Translations under genes and position numbers: made by a program | In this document: positions 53,647-62,751 of the stretch, one piece after another | Layout: each line of letters opens with the position of its first letter | Position numbering within the stretch: position 1 is the stretch's first letter | Assembly (NCBI RefSeq): GCF_001613245.1 | Contig: NZ_BDBZ01000013.1 | Span: forward strand, 62,001-126,000 | DNA from: Nocardia speluncae NBRC 108251 | Lineage (GTDB): Bacteria > Actinomycetota > Actinomycetes > Mycobacteriales > Mycobacteriaceae | DNA length: 64,000 nt | Direction of reading: 5' to 3' | The notes under the pieces: model-generated | What the model saw: only the letters and a program-made list of their open reading frames with translations | Databases searched by the model: none | What the model was told of the DNA's origin: nothing

Positions 53647-54108
53647 ATGAGCGATACCCGCAACCCGGCCGTCGCCGAGATCGTGAACTCGGCGCTGGAG
53701 CACACCATCCCGGTCGCCCACCGGATGGGTGTGCACGCCGAGGAGGTCCGGGCCGGCTATGCCGCGGCCACCGTGCCTGCCGAAGGCAACGGTAATCATT
53801 TCGGCGTCATGTACGCGGGGGTGCTGTTCACCGTGGGTGAGATCCTGGGTGGTGCGATTGCCGTGGCCAGTTTCGATACCGCGAAGTTCTATCCGCTGGT
53901 GAAGGATCTGCGGATCGCTTTCCGCCGGCCCGCCACTACGGCGGTGCGGGCGGAGGCGACGCTGGCGGACACCGAGATCGAGCGGGTCAGTACGGAGGCC
54001 GCGGCGAACGGTAAAGCCGATTTCACGCTGCGCGCGGTGCTCACCGATATCGACGGCGTCGTCGTCGCCGAAACCGAGGGGTTGTATCAGCTGCGCGCAC
54101 ATGCCTGA
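53647..54108 (+). CDS. Hotdog-fold thioesterase (DUF4442/YiiD_C-like)
   Basis: The 153-residue protein has a single hotdog domain: VHAEEVRAGYAAATVPAEGNGNHFG, then VMYAGVLFTVGEILGGAIAV as the central helix. It continues with FYPLVKDLRIAFRRPATTAVRAEATL and a final strand EGLYQLR. This suits the DUF4442-type acyl-CoA thioesterase group. The partner carrier gene ends 21 bp upstream. Substrate unknown. A strong hairpin follows. Confidence 0.85.
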   Translation: MSDTRNPAVAEIVNSALEHTIPVAHRMGVHAEEVRAGYAAATVPAEGNGNHFGVMYAGVLFTVGEILGGAIAVASFDTAKFYPLVKDLRIAFRRPATTAVRAEATLADTEIERVSTEAAANGKADFTLRAVLTDIDGVVVAETEGLYQLRAHA

Positions 54109-54121
54109 ATCGAGCGAACAC

Positions 54122-54163
54122 CGACCGGGCCCGGCTCCCGCAGCAGGGGGCCGGGCTCGGTCG
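54122..54163. terminator. Strong terminator between convergent genes
   Basis: An 18-bp near-perfect stem (54122-54139 with 54146-54163; two mismatched positions) has a 6-nt GCAGCA loop. It lies 13 bp after the thioesterase stop codon and 9 bp from the end of the convergent secreted-protein gene. Confidence 0.8.
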
Positions 54164-54172
54164 TATCCGGGT

Positions 54173-54541
54173 TCAGAAGCCGGCCGAGCCCGTGGGGGAG
54201 GGCGGCACCATCCGCCACGGTCCGCAATTGTGGGTGCGGAAACCGGCGTCGGACGTTTTCACGGTGACCCGGACCGGGCCCAGCCTCGTGTAGTTGTTCT
54301 CGATGATGTACTGCATATTCGTGTTGTCGCCCTCGATCCGCCACAGTCGCCGCCAATCGCAGCCCCGGGCCGGATCCACGGGCCCGGGTGATTCCCAGAC
54401 GCCGGGCCGCATATCCACGCCGACCCGATAGACGCCGTCGTTCGGGATGAAGTCGGCGGGTTGGGCCGCCGCGCTACCGCTGCCCAGCATGATCGCCGCC
54501 GACAGCATTGCCGCGGCGGTCGGCAACGTACCTGCACGCAT
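54173..54541 (-). CDS. Small secreted protein of the DGxYRVGxDxxPG type
   Basis: The 122-residue protein has a signal peptide (TLPTAAAMLSAAIMLGSGSA, cleavage near SAAAQP). The mature domain begins FIPNDGVYRVGVDMRPGVWES and has two Cys (RGCDWRRLW and THNCGPWRM), probably a disulfide. Proteins with the DGxYxVGxDxxPGxY sequence are common in mycobacteria and nocardiae and are uncharacterised. The ATG at 54541 follows GAGGAG, which rules out the longer upstream frame. Confidence 0.82.
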   Translation of the reverse strand: MRAGTLPTAAAMLSAAIMLGSGSAAAQPADFIPNDGVYRVGVDMRPGVWESPGPVDPARGCDWRRLWRIEGDNTNMQYIIENNYTRLGPVRVTVKTSDAGFRTHNCGPWRMVPPSPTGSAGF

Positions 54542-54777
54542 TCGGTACTCCTCGGTAAATCCTGTTACGGTATCTATTCCGAGATTCCCCCCGATCTCCC
54601 CGGCACAATTACCAGAATCCCCATACCGGTTTCGGGGATTGCGGAATGTTCTCCCGAATTCCACGAAAGAAAGTCCGGTGAACGGGAAATCCGGACAACG
54701 GGGAATGTGAAACATAATCAATTCTCCTCGCAGCTGCCGGGCTGCCGGTTGCCCGAGCGAGTCAGTAAGGTGGTCGG

Positions 54778-55821
54778 GTGGCTGAGCGCATACCCGTGGT
54801 GATCGTGGCCGGATTCCTGGGCGCCGGGAAGACCACCCTGCTCAACGGTCTGCTGCACAACAACCGGGGCACCCGGATCGGTGTGGTGGTCAACGATTTC
54901 GGTGCCGTCAATATCGACGCGATGCTGGTCGCCGGGCAGGTCGACGCGATGGTTTCGGTGGGTAGCGGCTGCGTGTGCTGCGCCGTGGACGTCGCCGAAC
55001 TCGACGAACTGTTCACCCGGTTGACCGACCCCCGGGCCGGTATCGATGTGATCGTGGTGGAGGCCAGCGGGTTGGCCGAACCGCGCAACCTGGTGCGAAT
55101 GGTGGTCGGCAGTGAGAACCCCCGTATCCGGTACGGCGGCCTACTCGAAGTGGTCGACGCCGCCGAATTCGCGACCACCCGCGACCGGCATCCGGAACTG
55201 GCGAACCACCTGCGGCTGGCGGATCTGGTGGTACTCAACAAGGTCGATCGGCTCGGTGCCGGCGAAACAGCGCGATTGCGGTCGGAGATCACGACGATCA
55301 CCGGAGGCGCGCCGGTGTACGCCACCACCCGCGGCCGTATCGACTCCGGCCTGCTGTTCGACCCCCGCCACCGTGACACTCCGCGGATAGGTGAACAACT
55401 GAGCCTGGACGAACTCCTGCACGACCACGACGTAGAGGACCCGGGCGGCGACGAACACCGCCACCTGCACGACGACTACACCAGCACGGTGTTCACCACC
55501 GCCGCCGGGCTGCATCCTCGCCGCCTCATCGAATTCCTGGAGAACCCGCCACCGGGTGTGTTCCGCGCCAAGGGGTTCGTGTCGTTCGCGGTGCCGGACA
55601 CCGGGCGATACGTGGTGCACTTGGTGGGCCGGGCCATCACCCTCGAGCCGGCTCGCCGCTCCCGCGCCGGGACCACCGAACTGGTGCTGATCGGTACCGG
55701 CCTGGACACCGGCGCGGTACACGAACGGTTACGCGAAACCGTGCACACCGGCCCGGAATCGCTCGCCGAACAGGACATGCTCGGCATCTGGCGCTACATT
55801 CCTGTGGAAAGTACCGTCTGA
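54778..55821 (+). CDS. CobW/COG0523-family GTPase (metal chaperone)
   Basis: The 347-residue protein has the P-loop VAGFLGAGKTTLLNGLL, the zinc-binding motif GCVCC in VGSGCVCCAVDVAEL, VVEASGLAEPRNLVRMV and VVLNKVDRL. A His-rich stretch (HDHDVEDPGGDEHRHLHDD, about 217-235) and a C-terminal CobW_C domain follow. It probably delivers zinc or another metal to a target enzyme. The GTG at 54778 has no ribosome site but follows TAAGGT (54766-54771) by 6 nt, as for a leaderless transcript. It converges with the molybdenum-cofactor operon but is not obviously part of it. Confidence 0.92.
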   Translation: MAERIPVVIVAGFLGAGKTTLLNGLLHNNRGTRIGVVVNDFGAVNIDAMLVAGQVDAMVSVGSGCVCCAVDVAELDELFTRLTDPRAGIDVIVVEASGLAEPRNLVRMVVGSENPRIRYGGLLEVVDAAEFATTRDRHPELANHLRLADLVVLNKVDRLGAGETARLRSEITTITGGAPVYATTRGRIDSGLLFDPRHRDTPRIGEQLSLDELLHDHDVEDPGGDEHRHLHDDYTSTVFTTAAGLHPRRLIEFLENPPPGVFRAKGFVSFAVPDTGRYVVHLVGRAITLEPARRSRAGTTELVLIGTGLDTGAVHERLRETVHTGPESLAEQDMLGIWRYIPVESTV

Positions 55822-55828
55822 ACGGCGG

Positions 55829-56284
55829 TCAACCGCAGGCGTTCACCCATTCGGACATACCGTCGGTGAACATCTGCCGTTTCCAGATCGGCACCTCGTG
55901 TTTGATCCGGTCCACCAGCGCCGAACACGCCGCGAACGCCTGCGCGCGATGCGGCGCCGCCACCGCCGTGACGATGGCCAGATCACCCACCGCCAGCTCC
56001 CCGACCCGATGTACGGCCGCCACCGGCAGGCCCGTGGATTCCGCTATCGCGGCGCAGCATTCGCGCAGGAACCGGGTCGCCTGCGGATGCGCCGAATACT
56101 CCAGCGCCGAAACCGCCTGCCCGCTGTCGTGATCGCGGACCAACCCGGTGAACACGACGACCGCGCCGAAACTCGGCCCGCGCACGGCGGCGTCCACCAC
56201 GGCGGGTTCCAACGGCCGGTCGCTGATTTCGGCAAGCCGGACCTCGCCGGACCCGCCAGGATGCTGTGCAGATTTTTCAGGCAT
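55829..56284 (-). CDS. moaE: Molybdopterin synthase catalytic subunit
   Basis: The 151-residue MoaE has AVVVFTGLVRDHDSGQAVSALEYSAHPQA, HRVGELAVGDLAIVTAVAAPHRAQAF, and the active-site Lys region HEVPIWKRQMF. It joins MoaD to convert precursor Z (cPMP) into molybdopterin. Its ATG overlaps the end of moaCB by 8 bp. It is the last gene of moeA-moaCB-moaE, while its partner MoaD is in the divergent moaA-moaD operon. Confidence 0.95.
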   Translation of the reverse strand: MPEKSAQHPGGSGEVRLAEISDRPLEPAVVDAAVRGPSFGAVVVFTGLVRDHDSGQAVSALEYSAHPQATRFLRECCAAIAESTGLPVAAVHRVGELAVGDLAIVTAVAAPHRAQAFAACSALVDRIKHEVPIWKRQMFTDGMSEWVNACG

Positions 56285-57626
56285 GAGCGCTCTCGTTTCC
56301 CCTCTCGGCCCGCGATGCCCCCTGGCCGCCCTCGTGTGCCCCGCCGCCCGCCACCTGCGCGAGCAGATGCCCCAGCAGCGGTTCGAGCACCGCGATACCG
56401 TCTTTCACACCACCCGGTGACCCGGGCAGATTCACCACCACCGACTGTCCGGCCAGCCCCGCGACACCCCGGCTCAACGCCGCGAGCGGGAACTTCGCGG
56501 TGCCGCGCCGGCGGATGGCCTCGGCGACTCCGGGCAGTTCCCGATCCAGCACTGCCGCGGTCGCTTCCGGTGTCCGGTCCGAAGGTGCCGCGCCGGTTCC
56601 GCCGGTGGTCACCACCAGATCCGGCCCGGTCCGCAGCGCTTCGGTGAGCCCGCCGGCGATATCGGCGTCCGCGTAGACCAGTGGGCCGCGCGTGGAATAC
56701 CCGAGTCCCCGCAGCCACGCCACCAGATGCGGTCCGGTGGTATCGGTCCGTGTCCCTGCCGCCGCCCCGGTGGACGCGACCACCACGACGGCCGTGCCGC
56801 TGGTTTCGCCACCGGATGGGCGTGCGGGGGTGCCCCCGGACGCAAGTGCTCCGCCGTCCGCACCGGAATCGCGGGTGTCGGCGCCATGCATGCGTGCGTG
56901 CTCGTCGTGACCCGCGCTGTGGGTGCCGCCCGGAGCCTGTGTGCGGGCCGCGCTGTCCGTGGCTTGCTCGGGTGCCCTGTCGTCAGGTCCTTCCGCGTGG
57001 CCCCGACCGTCCGGTGCGTACGTGGCGGAGCTGCCGCCTGCGGTGCGCGTAGCGGCATCGCTGCCGGCGGCGGATGAGCGTGGGGTGCCGGCCGGGACGG
57101 TGTCGGCGCCGGGTGCGGTGAATGTGCCGGGCTGCGGTACAGGAGCGGCGGCTGTATCGGGGCGCCTCCACTGGCCCCTCTTACCGCCCTCCTTGGTGAG
57201 CAGCCGGACGCCGTTCAGCACTGCCGCCGGATCCACCGCCTTCACCATGTCGTGCAAGGTGAGCCCGGCGACCGCGACCGCTGTCAGCGCCTCCATCTCC
57301 ACCCCGGTCGGGCCGGTGGTCTTGGCCGCTGCCTCGATCGTGATCGCGGAGTCGGTGAAACCGAATTCGACCTTCACCGAGGAGAGCGCGAGCTGATGGC
57401 ACAGCGGAATCAGATCGGAGGTTTTCTTCGCCGCCGCGATCCCGGCCAGCCGGGCGGTGGCCAGCACATCGGCCTTCGGCATACCGTCGGCACGGACCAG
57501 CGCGACCACTTCGGGCGTGGTCAGCAGTTCGCCGCCCGCCACCGCGATCCGGGTGGTGTCGGGCTTGGCGCTCACGTCCACCATCCGGGCCCGGCCCGCG
57601 GAATCCACATGCGACAATTCGCTCAT
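56277..57626 (-). CDS. moaCB: MoaC-MogA fusion (bifunctional molybdenum-cofactor protein)
   Basis: The 449-residue protein has MoaC at residues 1-157 with the catalytic set Lys51, His77 (LCHQLALSSVKVEF), Glu112, Asp126 and Lys129. A low-complexity linker of about 120 residues follows (158-276, rich in Ala/Gly/Ser/Asp/Thr). A MogA/MoaB domain covers 277-449: VVVASTGAAAGTRTDTTGPH, VVTTGGTGAAPSDRTPEATA, LPGSPGGVKDG. MoaC acts with MoaA to make cPMP; MogA adenylates molybdopterin. Mycobacteria have a similar MoaB/MoaC cassette. The ATG at 57626 is chosen; it overlaps the moeA stop by 4 bp. Confidence 0.93.
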   Translation of the reverse strand: MSELSHVDSAGRARMVDVSAKPDTTRIAVAGGELLTTPEVVALVRADGMPKADVLATARLAGIAAAKKTSDLIPLCHQLALSSVKVEFGFTDSAITIEAAAKTTGPTGVEMEALTAVAVAGLTLHDMVKAVDPAAVLNGVRLLTKEGGKRGQWRRPDTAAAPVPQPGTFTAPGADTVPAGTPRSSAAGSDAATRTAGGSSATYAPDGRGHAEGPDDRAPEQATDSAARTQAPGGTHSAGHDEHARMHGADTRDSGADGGALASGGTPARPSGGETSGTAVVVVASTGAAAGTRTDTTGPHLVAWLRGLGYSTRGPLVYADADIAGGLTEALRTGPDLVVTTGGTGAAPSDRTPEATAAVLDRELPGVAEAIRRRGTAKFPLAALSRGVAGLAGQSVVVNLPGSPGGVKDGIAVLEPLLGHLLAQVAGGGAHEGGQGASRAERGNESAHA

Positions 57627-58846
57627 AATGTCCACACTCGCACAGTCGCTCCGGCCGGAAGTTCGGTAACTGCCGCCGGAATATCGATCAGTACATCGGC
57701 CGCCGCCATACTCGCCACCAGATGCGATCCGGGTCCGGAAACCACTTCCACCGCACGCGGCTGCGAACCCTTCCACACCAGTTTGCCGCGTAGGAACTGC
57801 CGCCGCCCCTCCGGTGAGCGGCGGACAGCGCCGAGCAGCGGAAGTTCGTATTCCGGTACCGGCCCCAGCCCCGCGACCCGGCGCAGGATCGGGCGGGCGA
57901 GCACCTCGAACGACACCACCGCGCTCACCGGGTTCCCCGGAAAACTGAGCACGGGTACGCCGTCCACCACGGTCAGTCCCTGCGGTCCGCCGGGCTGCAT
58001 GGCCACCGCACCGAACTCGCCGCCCAGCGGGATCAACACCTCCCGCACCACTTCGAAATCGCCCTGGGAGACGCCTCCGGTGGTGATCACCAGATCAGCC
58101 GTCGAGGTGGCGGTGCGCAGCAGATGCCGGAACTGCTCGGGGTCGTCGCCGCTGTGCTGGATGGCGGTGACCTCGACACCGTTGGCGGTGAGGGCCGCGG
58201 CCAGCGCGATTCCGTTCGAGTTGTAGATCTGCCCCGGCCGCAGCGGGTTACCCGGGGCGACGAGTTCGTCGCCGGTGCTGATGACCACCGCCCGTACGGG
58301 CGCGAAAACCGGCAGCTGGGCGATCCCGGCCGCGGCGCATGCCGCAATATGCCGCGGCGCGAGTGTCGTCCCGGTGGTGACCAGTTCGGCGCCTGCACGC
58401 ACATCACTACCGGGTTCCCGGACGAATTCGCCTGCCGAGCGCCCGCGTTCGATCCGGACGGTATCGGCGCCGGCGGCCGTATCCTCCACCGGAACCACAC
58501 AGTCCGCGCCCGGCGGCAGCGGTGCTCCGGTCATCACTTTGCGTGCCGTCCCCGGGGCGAGCGGTTGCAGACCCGCGTCACCGGCGGCTACGACGCCGGT
58601 GAGCGGCAGATCGACCGGCGGTGCGGTCATATCCTGGGCGCGCACCGCATAGCCGTCCATCGCCGAATTCCGGAATACCGGCAGATCGATCGGCGCATGC
58701 ATATCCGCGGCCAGTTGCCGGTCGAGCGCTTCGGCCACCGGCACGGTGTCGACCGGCCGGGCGGCGAGTGGGCGCAACAGTTGTTCGATGGTGTCGCGGT
58801 AGTCGTCCGCCGACCGGACCGGGGGACTGGCGGGCCGAGAGATCAT
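57623..58846 (-). CDS. moeA: Molybdopterin molybdotransferase
   Basis: The 407-residue MoeA has PVFRNSAMDGYAVRA, VMTGAPLPPGADCVVPVED, VVISTGDELV, YNSNGIALAAALTANG, VITTGGVSQGDFEVV and LSFPGNPVSAVVSFE, all standard MoeA blocks. It inserts molybdate into adenylated molybdopterin. It is the first gene of the minus-strand operon, with its start 154 bp from the divergent moaA start. No molybdenum-cofactor riboswitch could be recognised in the gap. Confidence 0.95.
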   Translation of the reverse strand: MISRPASPPVRSADDYRDTIEQLLRPLAARPVDTVPVAEALDRQLAADMHAPIDLPVFRNSAMDGYAVRAQDMTAPPVDLPLTGVVAAGDAGLQPLAPGTARKVMTGAPLPPGADCVVPVEDTAAGADTVRIERGRSAGEFVREPGSDVRAGAELVTTGTTLAPRHIAACAAAGIAQLPVFAPVRAVVISTGDELVAPGNPLRPGQIYNSNGIALAAALTANGVEVTAIQHSGDDPEQFRHLLRTATSTADLVITTGGVSQGDFEVVREVLIPLGGEFGAVAMQPGGPQGLTVVDGVPVLSFPGNPVSAVVSFEVLARPILRRVAGLGPVPEYELPLLGAVRRSPEGRRQFLRGKLVWKGSQPRAVEVVSGPGSHLVASMAAADVLIDIPAAVTELPAGATVRVWTL

Positions 58847-58988
58847 GCGCTCAGACTAATGGCGGCGGCCGGGCCGGCGCCGCCGTATCGCCTGGCGTCC
58901 GCTGTTGTACGCCACGCCCGCGCGGCAGGTAGGCCGGGCATTATGCAGCGATCCGGCAGAGGAGCGGTGCATGTGGCGGCCCGGCGTC

Positions 58989-58994
58989 CATAAT
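58989..58994 (+). promoter_or_regulatory. moaA -10 element of a leaderless transcript
   Basis: CATAAT lies 6 nt before the GTG start at 59001. There is no ribosome site, so transcription probably starts at or next to the first codon. Confidence 0.55.
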
Positions 58995-59000
58995 GGTGGG

Positions 59001-60059
59001 GTGACGCTGGTCGATATGGGGATACCCACTGTGCGGTCCGGGCGCCCGTCGCTGGACGGGCGTCCGGAAACACCGCTGCTGGTGGATCGCTTCGGCCGCA
59101 CCGCGCGTGACCTGCGGGTTTCCATTACGGAGAAGTGTTCGCTGCGCTGTACGTACTGCATGCCCGAGGAGGGGCTGCCCCCGATACCGCCGCAGGAGCT
59201 GCTCACCGCGGGTGAGATCGCCAGGCTGGTCACCCTCGCGGTGCGTGAGCTGGGGATTCGCGAGGTCCGCTTCACCGGCGGCGAACCGCTGATGCGGCGT
59301 GATCTCGAGGAGATCGTGGCCGGCTGCCATATCGCCGCCCCGGCTGTCCCCCTGGCGATGACCTCGAACGGAATCGGGTTGCGCCATCGCGCGGCCGGGC
59401 TCGCCGAGGCGGGCCTGAGCCGGGTCAATATCTCCCTGGACACCGTCGACCGCGCCGGTTTCGCCCGGCTCACCCGCCGCGACCGGCTGGAATCGGCGCT
59501 GTCCGGGATCCGGGCCGCGGGCGCGGCCGGATTGGCGCCGGTCAAAGTGAATGCGGTGCTCATGCGGGAAACCCTCGACGGTGCCCCCGACCTGTTGCGC
59601 TGGTGTCTCGACGAGGGCTGCGAACTGCGGTTCATCGAGGAGATGCCGCTGGACGCCGATCACGAATGGGCGCGGGCGAATATGGTCACCGCCGCGGAAC
59701 TGCTCGATGTGCTCGGCACCCGTTACCGGCTCACCGCCGTCGGCCGTGAAGATCCGGCTGCCCCCGCCGAAACCTGGCTGGTCGACGGCGGCCCCGCCAC
59801 CGTCGGCATCATCGCCTCGGTCACCCGCAAATTCTGCGATACCTGCGACCGCACCCGCCTCACCGCCGACGGTATGCTCCGATCCTGCCTGTTCAGTGAT
59901 CAGGAGTTCGATCTGCGCGGCGTGCTACGCGCGGGCGCGAGCGACGAGGAGCTGGCGCAGCTGTGGCGCGGCGCGATGTGGCAGAAATGGGCGGGTCACG
60001 GTATCGATGCCGCGGACTTCGTCCCACCGGAACGCACGATGGGAGCAATAGGTGGTTGA
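59001..60059 (+). CDS. moaA: GTP 3',8-cyclase
   Basis: The 352-residue radical SAM enzyme has the N-terminal cluster motif CSLRCTYC (in [18 protein letters not shown]), [17 protein letters not shown] and [13 protein letters not shown]. The C-terminal cluster [18 protein letters not shown] and the terminal Gly-Gly (GAIGG) needed for activity are also present. It starts molybdopterin synthesis from GTP together with MoaC. The GTG at 59001 fits a leaderless mRNA. The stop overlaps moaD by 8 bp. Confidence 0.95.
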   Translation: MTLVDMGIPTVRSGRPSLDGRPETPLLVDRFGRTARDLRVSITEKCSLRCTYCMPEEGLPPIPPQELLTAGEIARLVTLAVRELGIREVRFTGGEPLMRRDLEEIVAGCHIAAPAVPLAMTSNGIGLRHRAAGLAEAGLSRVNISLDTVDRAGFARLTRRDRLESALSGIRAAGAAGLAPVKVNAVLMRETLDGAPDLLRWCLDEGCELRFIEEMPLDADHEWARANMVTAAELLDVLGTRYRLTAVGREDPAAPAETWLVDGGPATVGIIASVTRKFCDTCDRTRLTADGMLRSCLFSDQEFDLRGVLRAGASDEELAQLWRGAMWQKWAGHGIDAADFVPPERTMGAIGG

Positions 60060-60294
60060 GGTCCGCTATTTCGCCGCCATCGCCGACGCGGTCGGCAAGG
60101 ATGCCGAAACCTTGGACCTTCCGCCCGGCGCGACCGTCGCCGATCTGCGCACCCGCCTGACCGCTGTCTACGGTCCGGACCTCGACAAGATGCTCGCTGT
60201 CTGTGCCTACCTGGTGGGCGACGAACTGACCCGCGACACCACGGTCACCCTTCCCGCTCGCGTAGACGTCCTACCGCCTTTCGCCGGCGGTTAG
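60052..60294 (+). CDS. moaD: Molybdopterin synthase small subunit
   Basis: The 80-residue ubiquitin-like protein has [21 protein letters not shown] and the essential C-terminal VLPPFAGG, whose Gly-Gly is converted to a thiocarboxylate. It carries sulfur to MoaE. It begins with GTG 8 bp inside moaA, so the two are translationally coupled. No moeB-type activating enzyme gene lies in this window. Confidence 0.93.
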   Translation: MVEVRYFAAIADAVGKDAETLDLPPGATVADLRTRLTAVYGPDLDKMLAVCAYLVGDELTRDTTVTLPARVDVLPPFAGG

Positions 60295-60448
60295 TGCACA
60301 GCCGGGGTGCGCCCTCACTGGCAGTTCGCGGTGCCCGAGCGCTTCGCCTGCGGTACGTCGAACCGGACGATGTTGCCGGTTGTCGCCGAACTCGAAGGAG
60401 CGGTAGCGGTCCGGCGGGCGGTGCTTTCCGCCGAGATCTTGCGCGACC

Positions 60449-60475
60449 TGTCGAAGATCCACATCCTCGCTCGTC
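60449..60475 (+). promoter_or_regulatory. ECF42-type sigma promoter of the DGPF gene
   Basis: TGTCGAA (60449-60455) and CGTC (60472-60475) are 16 bp apart, matching the TGTCGA / CG(A/T)C promoter described for ECF42 sigma factors. The sigma factor itself is encoded two genes later, so this is an autoregulatory-style promoter. The start of transcription would be about 45 nt before the ATG at 60527. Confidence 0.65.
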
Positions 60476-60526
60476 GTTTCGGTGAGAGGGGTGTCGGGCT
60501 CCTCACCGACGCGGAAGGAAGACGAT

Positions 60527-61240
60527 ATGTACTACCTGGCATTGCTGACCGGCGACGAAGGCGACTCAGTGGCACAACCGGACACGGCGGAGTTCGATGC
60601 GGAGGTCGAACAGTATGCGGCGTTCGACGCCAGGGTGGCCGAGGTCATCGCCGGCGGGGCCGCGCTGTATCCGTCGGCGGACGCCGTCACCGTCCGCCGG
60701 GCCGGACCGGGCACCTTGGTCACCGATGGCCCGTTCGCCGAGCACGCCGAGGTGGTCGGCGGGTTCTACGTGTTCGATGTGCCCGACCTGGACGCGGCGA
60801 CAGATCTCGCCCGGCAGCTGCCGGCGGTGGCGACGGGTTCGGTCGAACTCCGTCCGCTGATCCAGTGGCTGCCACACGACGAGCCCGGACCGGACTGGTG
60901 GATGGCGCTGCTGTGGGAGCAGGCGGATACGACACTCACGCCGGGTACGCCGGAGTGGGACAGCGCAGTCGCCGAGCACCAGCGGTTCGGTGAGCGGTTC
61001 GGGTCGGCGATGCGTGGTGGTGGTGTCCTGCGACCGCCGTCCACCGCGACCACCGTGCGCGGCACCGACGGGCCACCGCTGCTCACCGACGGACCGTTCA
61101 CCGAAACAGCGGAGGTCGTGGCGGGGCTGTACCTGTTCACCGCACCGGACCGCCGCGCCGCGACGGAAATCGCCGCAAGGATCCCGATCGGGCCGGGCGG
61201 CGGCACGGAGGTCCGCCGGGTGGTGGACCTCGGGACCTGA
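60527..61240 (+). CDS. Tandem YCII/DGPF-domain protein
   Basis: The 237-residue protein has two YCII-related domains. Each has the DGPF motif that names the family (DGPF at 67-70 in TLVTDGPFAEHAE, and at 188-191 in LLTDGPFTETAE). DGPF proteins are the usual companions and targets of ECF42 sigma factors; their activity is unknown. The ATG at 60527 follows GGAAGGAAG. The ECF gene lies 191 bp downstream on the same strand. A standard one-domain member is about 110 residues, so this is a fused pair. Confidence 0.88.
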   Translation: MYYLALLTGDEGDSVAQPDTAEFDAEVEQYAAFDARVAEVIAGGAALYPSADAVTVRRAGPGTLVTDGPFAEHAEVVGGFYVFDVPDLDAATDLARQLPAVATGSVELRPLIQWLPHDEPGPDWWMALLWEQADTTLTPGTPEWDSAVAEHQRFGERFGSAMRGGGVLRPPSTATTVRGTDGPPLLTDGPFTETAEVVAGLYLFTAPDRRAATEIAARIPIGPGGGTEVRRVVDLGT

Positions 61241-61431
61241 GCAGGCGGGCACGGTGGCGGTAGCCGAGCGTAACCAGGCAGGACCTTTGCTCATGCCGGA
61301 TGTACGAAGCATGGGTGGGCAGGTCCGGAAGTGATAGCGGAACGCCACCGGATGGTGGCTCCGTTGCTGCCAGGTGGACGGGGGCCGGGGAGCAGCCCGG
61401 CAGGGCTCCGCTCATGCCCGAGGGACAGCGG

Positions 61432-62715
61432 ATGAGCGCGGCGCGGCCGGCGGTCGATCTCGACGGTGTGTACCGGGCCGAGTTCGGCCGCGCTGTGGCC
61501 ACTCTCGCTCGGTACACCGGTGATATCGATCTGGCAGAGGACGCGGTACAGGAGGCGTTCGCGATCGCGTTGCGTACCTGGGACCGCGACGGTGTCCCGG
61601 CGAATCCGGGTGCCTGGATCACCACGACCGCCCGCCGGCGCGCCCTGGACCGGCTGCGCCGGGAGTCCGCGCGCCACCATAAGGAACACGAGGCCGTCCT
61701 GTCGGCACCGATCCCCGCGGATATCGAGATGAGCGAATTGCCGGACGACCAGTTGCGGATGATCTTCACCTGCTGCCATCCGGCGCTGGGCCCCGAATCG
61801 CGGGTGGCGTTGACTCTGCGGCTGGTGTGCGGTTTGCGGACCGCGGAGATCGCCCGGATGTTCCTGCAATCGGAGGCGACGGTGGCGCAGCGGATCAGCC
61901 GCGCGAAGGCCAAGATCAGGCATGCCGGGATACCGTTACGCGTCCCACCTGCGCATCTGCTGCCGGAACGGGCGCCGACAGTGCTCGCGGTGGTGTATCT
62001 CCTGTTCACCGAGGGTTATTTCGCGACAGCCGGCCCCGATGCGGTGCGCGACGAGCTGTGCGACGAGGCGCTGCGGGTCGGGCGGCTGCTGTGCGCCCTG
62101 CTACCGATCGAGGAGCGGGCCGTTCGAGCGGAGGCGCACGGGCTACTGGCCCTCATGCTGCTGACCGACAGCCGCCGCTCGCAGCGCCGCAACAGCGTCG
62201 GCGAACTGGTCTCGCTGGAGGAGCAGGACCGCAGCCGGTGGGATCGCCAGGTGATCCGAGCCGGGCTGAACTGCCTGTTGGTCGCGGCCGAGGGCGCCGG
62301 GCCGTATCTGGCGCAGGCCCGGATCGCCGCCGCGCATGCCGTCGCCCCGACTTGGGCGGCCACCGACTGGGGCGCGATTGTCGCGGCCTACGACGATCTG
62401 CTCGACTACATGCCGTCACCCGCGGCGGGGGTGAACCGTGCGGTCGCGCTGGGTTTTCGCGACGGCCCGGAGGTGGGTCTGCGAGCGCTGGCGGAGATCG
62501 CGGACGACAGCCGAGTAGCCGGTGGGCAGCCGATGGCGGCCGCGCGGGCCGATCTGTACCGCCGGGCCGGGCGTTTCACCGAGGCCGCACAGAACTACCG
62601 GATTGCGCTGGCTGCCGCCGGCAACGACGGCGCACGCCGATATCTGCGCCGCCGGCTGGACGAAGTCGAGCAGAGCTGTACGGAACCACGGCAGCCGCCC
62701 GGCGTGCAGAGGTGA
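61432..62715 (+). CDS. ECF42-family RNA polymerase sigma factor
   Basis: The 427-residue protein has sigma region 2 (VYRAEFGRAVATLARYTGDIDLAEDAVQEAFAIAL, about 10-45), region 4 (LTLRLVCGLRTAEIARMFLQSEATVAQRISRAKAKI), and a long C-terminal domain of about 240 residues (LLPERAPTVLAVVYLLFTEGY onward, with TPR-like repeats). That plan defines the ECF42/SigJ-like group, in which the C-terminal extension replaces a separate anti-sigma factor. The linked DGPF gene and its ECF42-like promoter support the assignment. GAGGGA fits the ATG at 61432; the ATG at 61414 is less likely. What activates it is unknown. Confidence 0.93.
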   Translation: MSAARPAVDLDGVYRAEFGRAVATLARYTGDIDLAEDAVQEAFAIALRTWDRDGVPANPGAWITTTARRRALDRLRRESARHHKEHEAVLSAPIPADIEMSELPDDQLRMIFTCCHPALGPESRVALTLRLVCGLRTAEIARMFLQSEATVAQRISRAKAKIRHAGIPLRVPPAHLLPERAPTVLAVVYLLFTEGYFATAGPDAVRDELCDEALRVGRLLCALLPIEERAVRAEAHGLLALMLLTDSRRSQRRNSVGELVSLEEQDRSRWDRQVIRAGLNCLLVAAEGAGPYLAQARIAAAHAVAPTWAATDWGAIVAAYDDLLDYMPSPAAGVNRAVALGFRDGPEVGLRALAEIADDSRVAGGQPMAAARADLYRRAGRFTEAAQNYRIALAAAGNDGARRYLRRRLDEVEQSCTEPRQPPGVQR

Positions 62716-62751
62716 GCGGGCCCGGCGGCCGGGTGTGCTGAGCGAAGCCCG

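Noticed and set aside
58847..59000. Molybdenum-cofactor riboswitch between the two cofactor operons
   Set aside because: The gap is only 154 bp and shows no recognisable Moco-aptamer pairing, and moaA appears to be leaderless.
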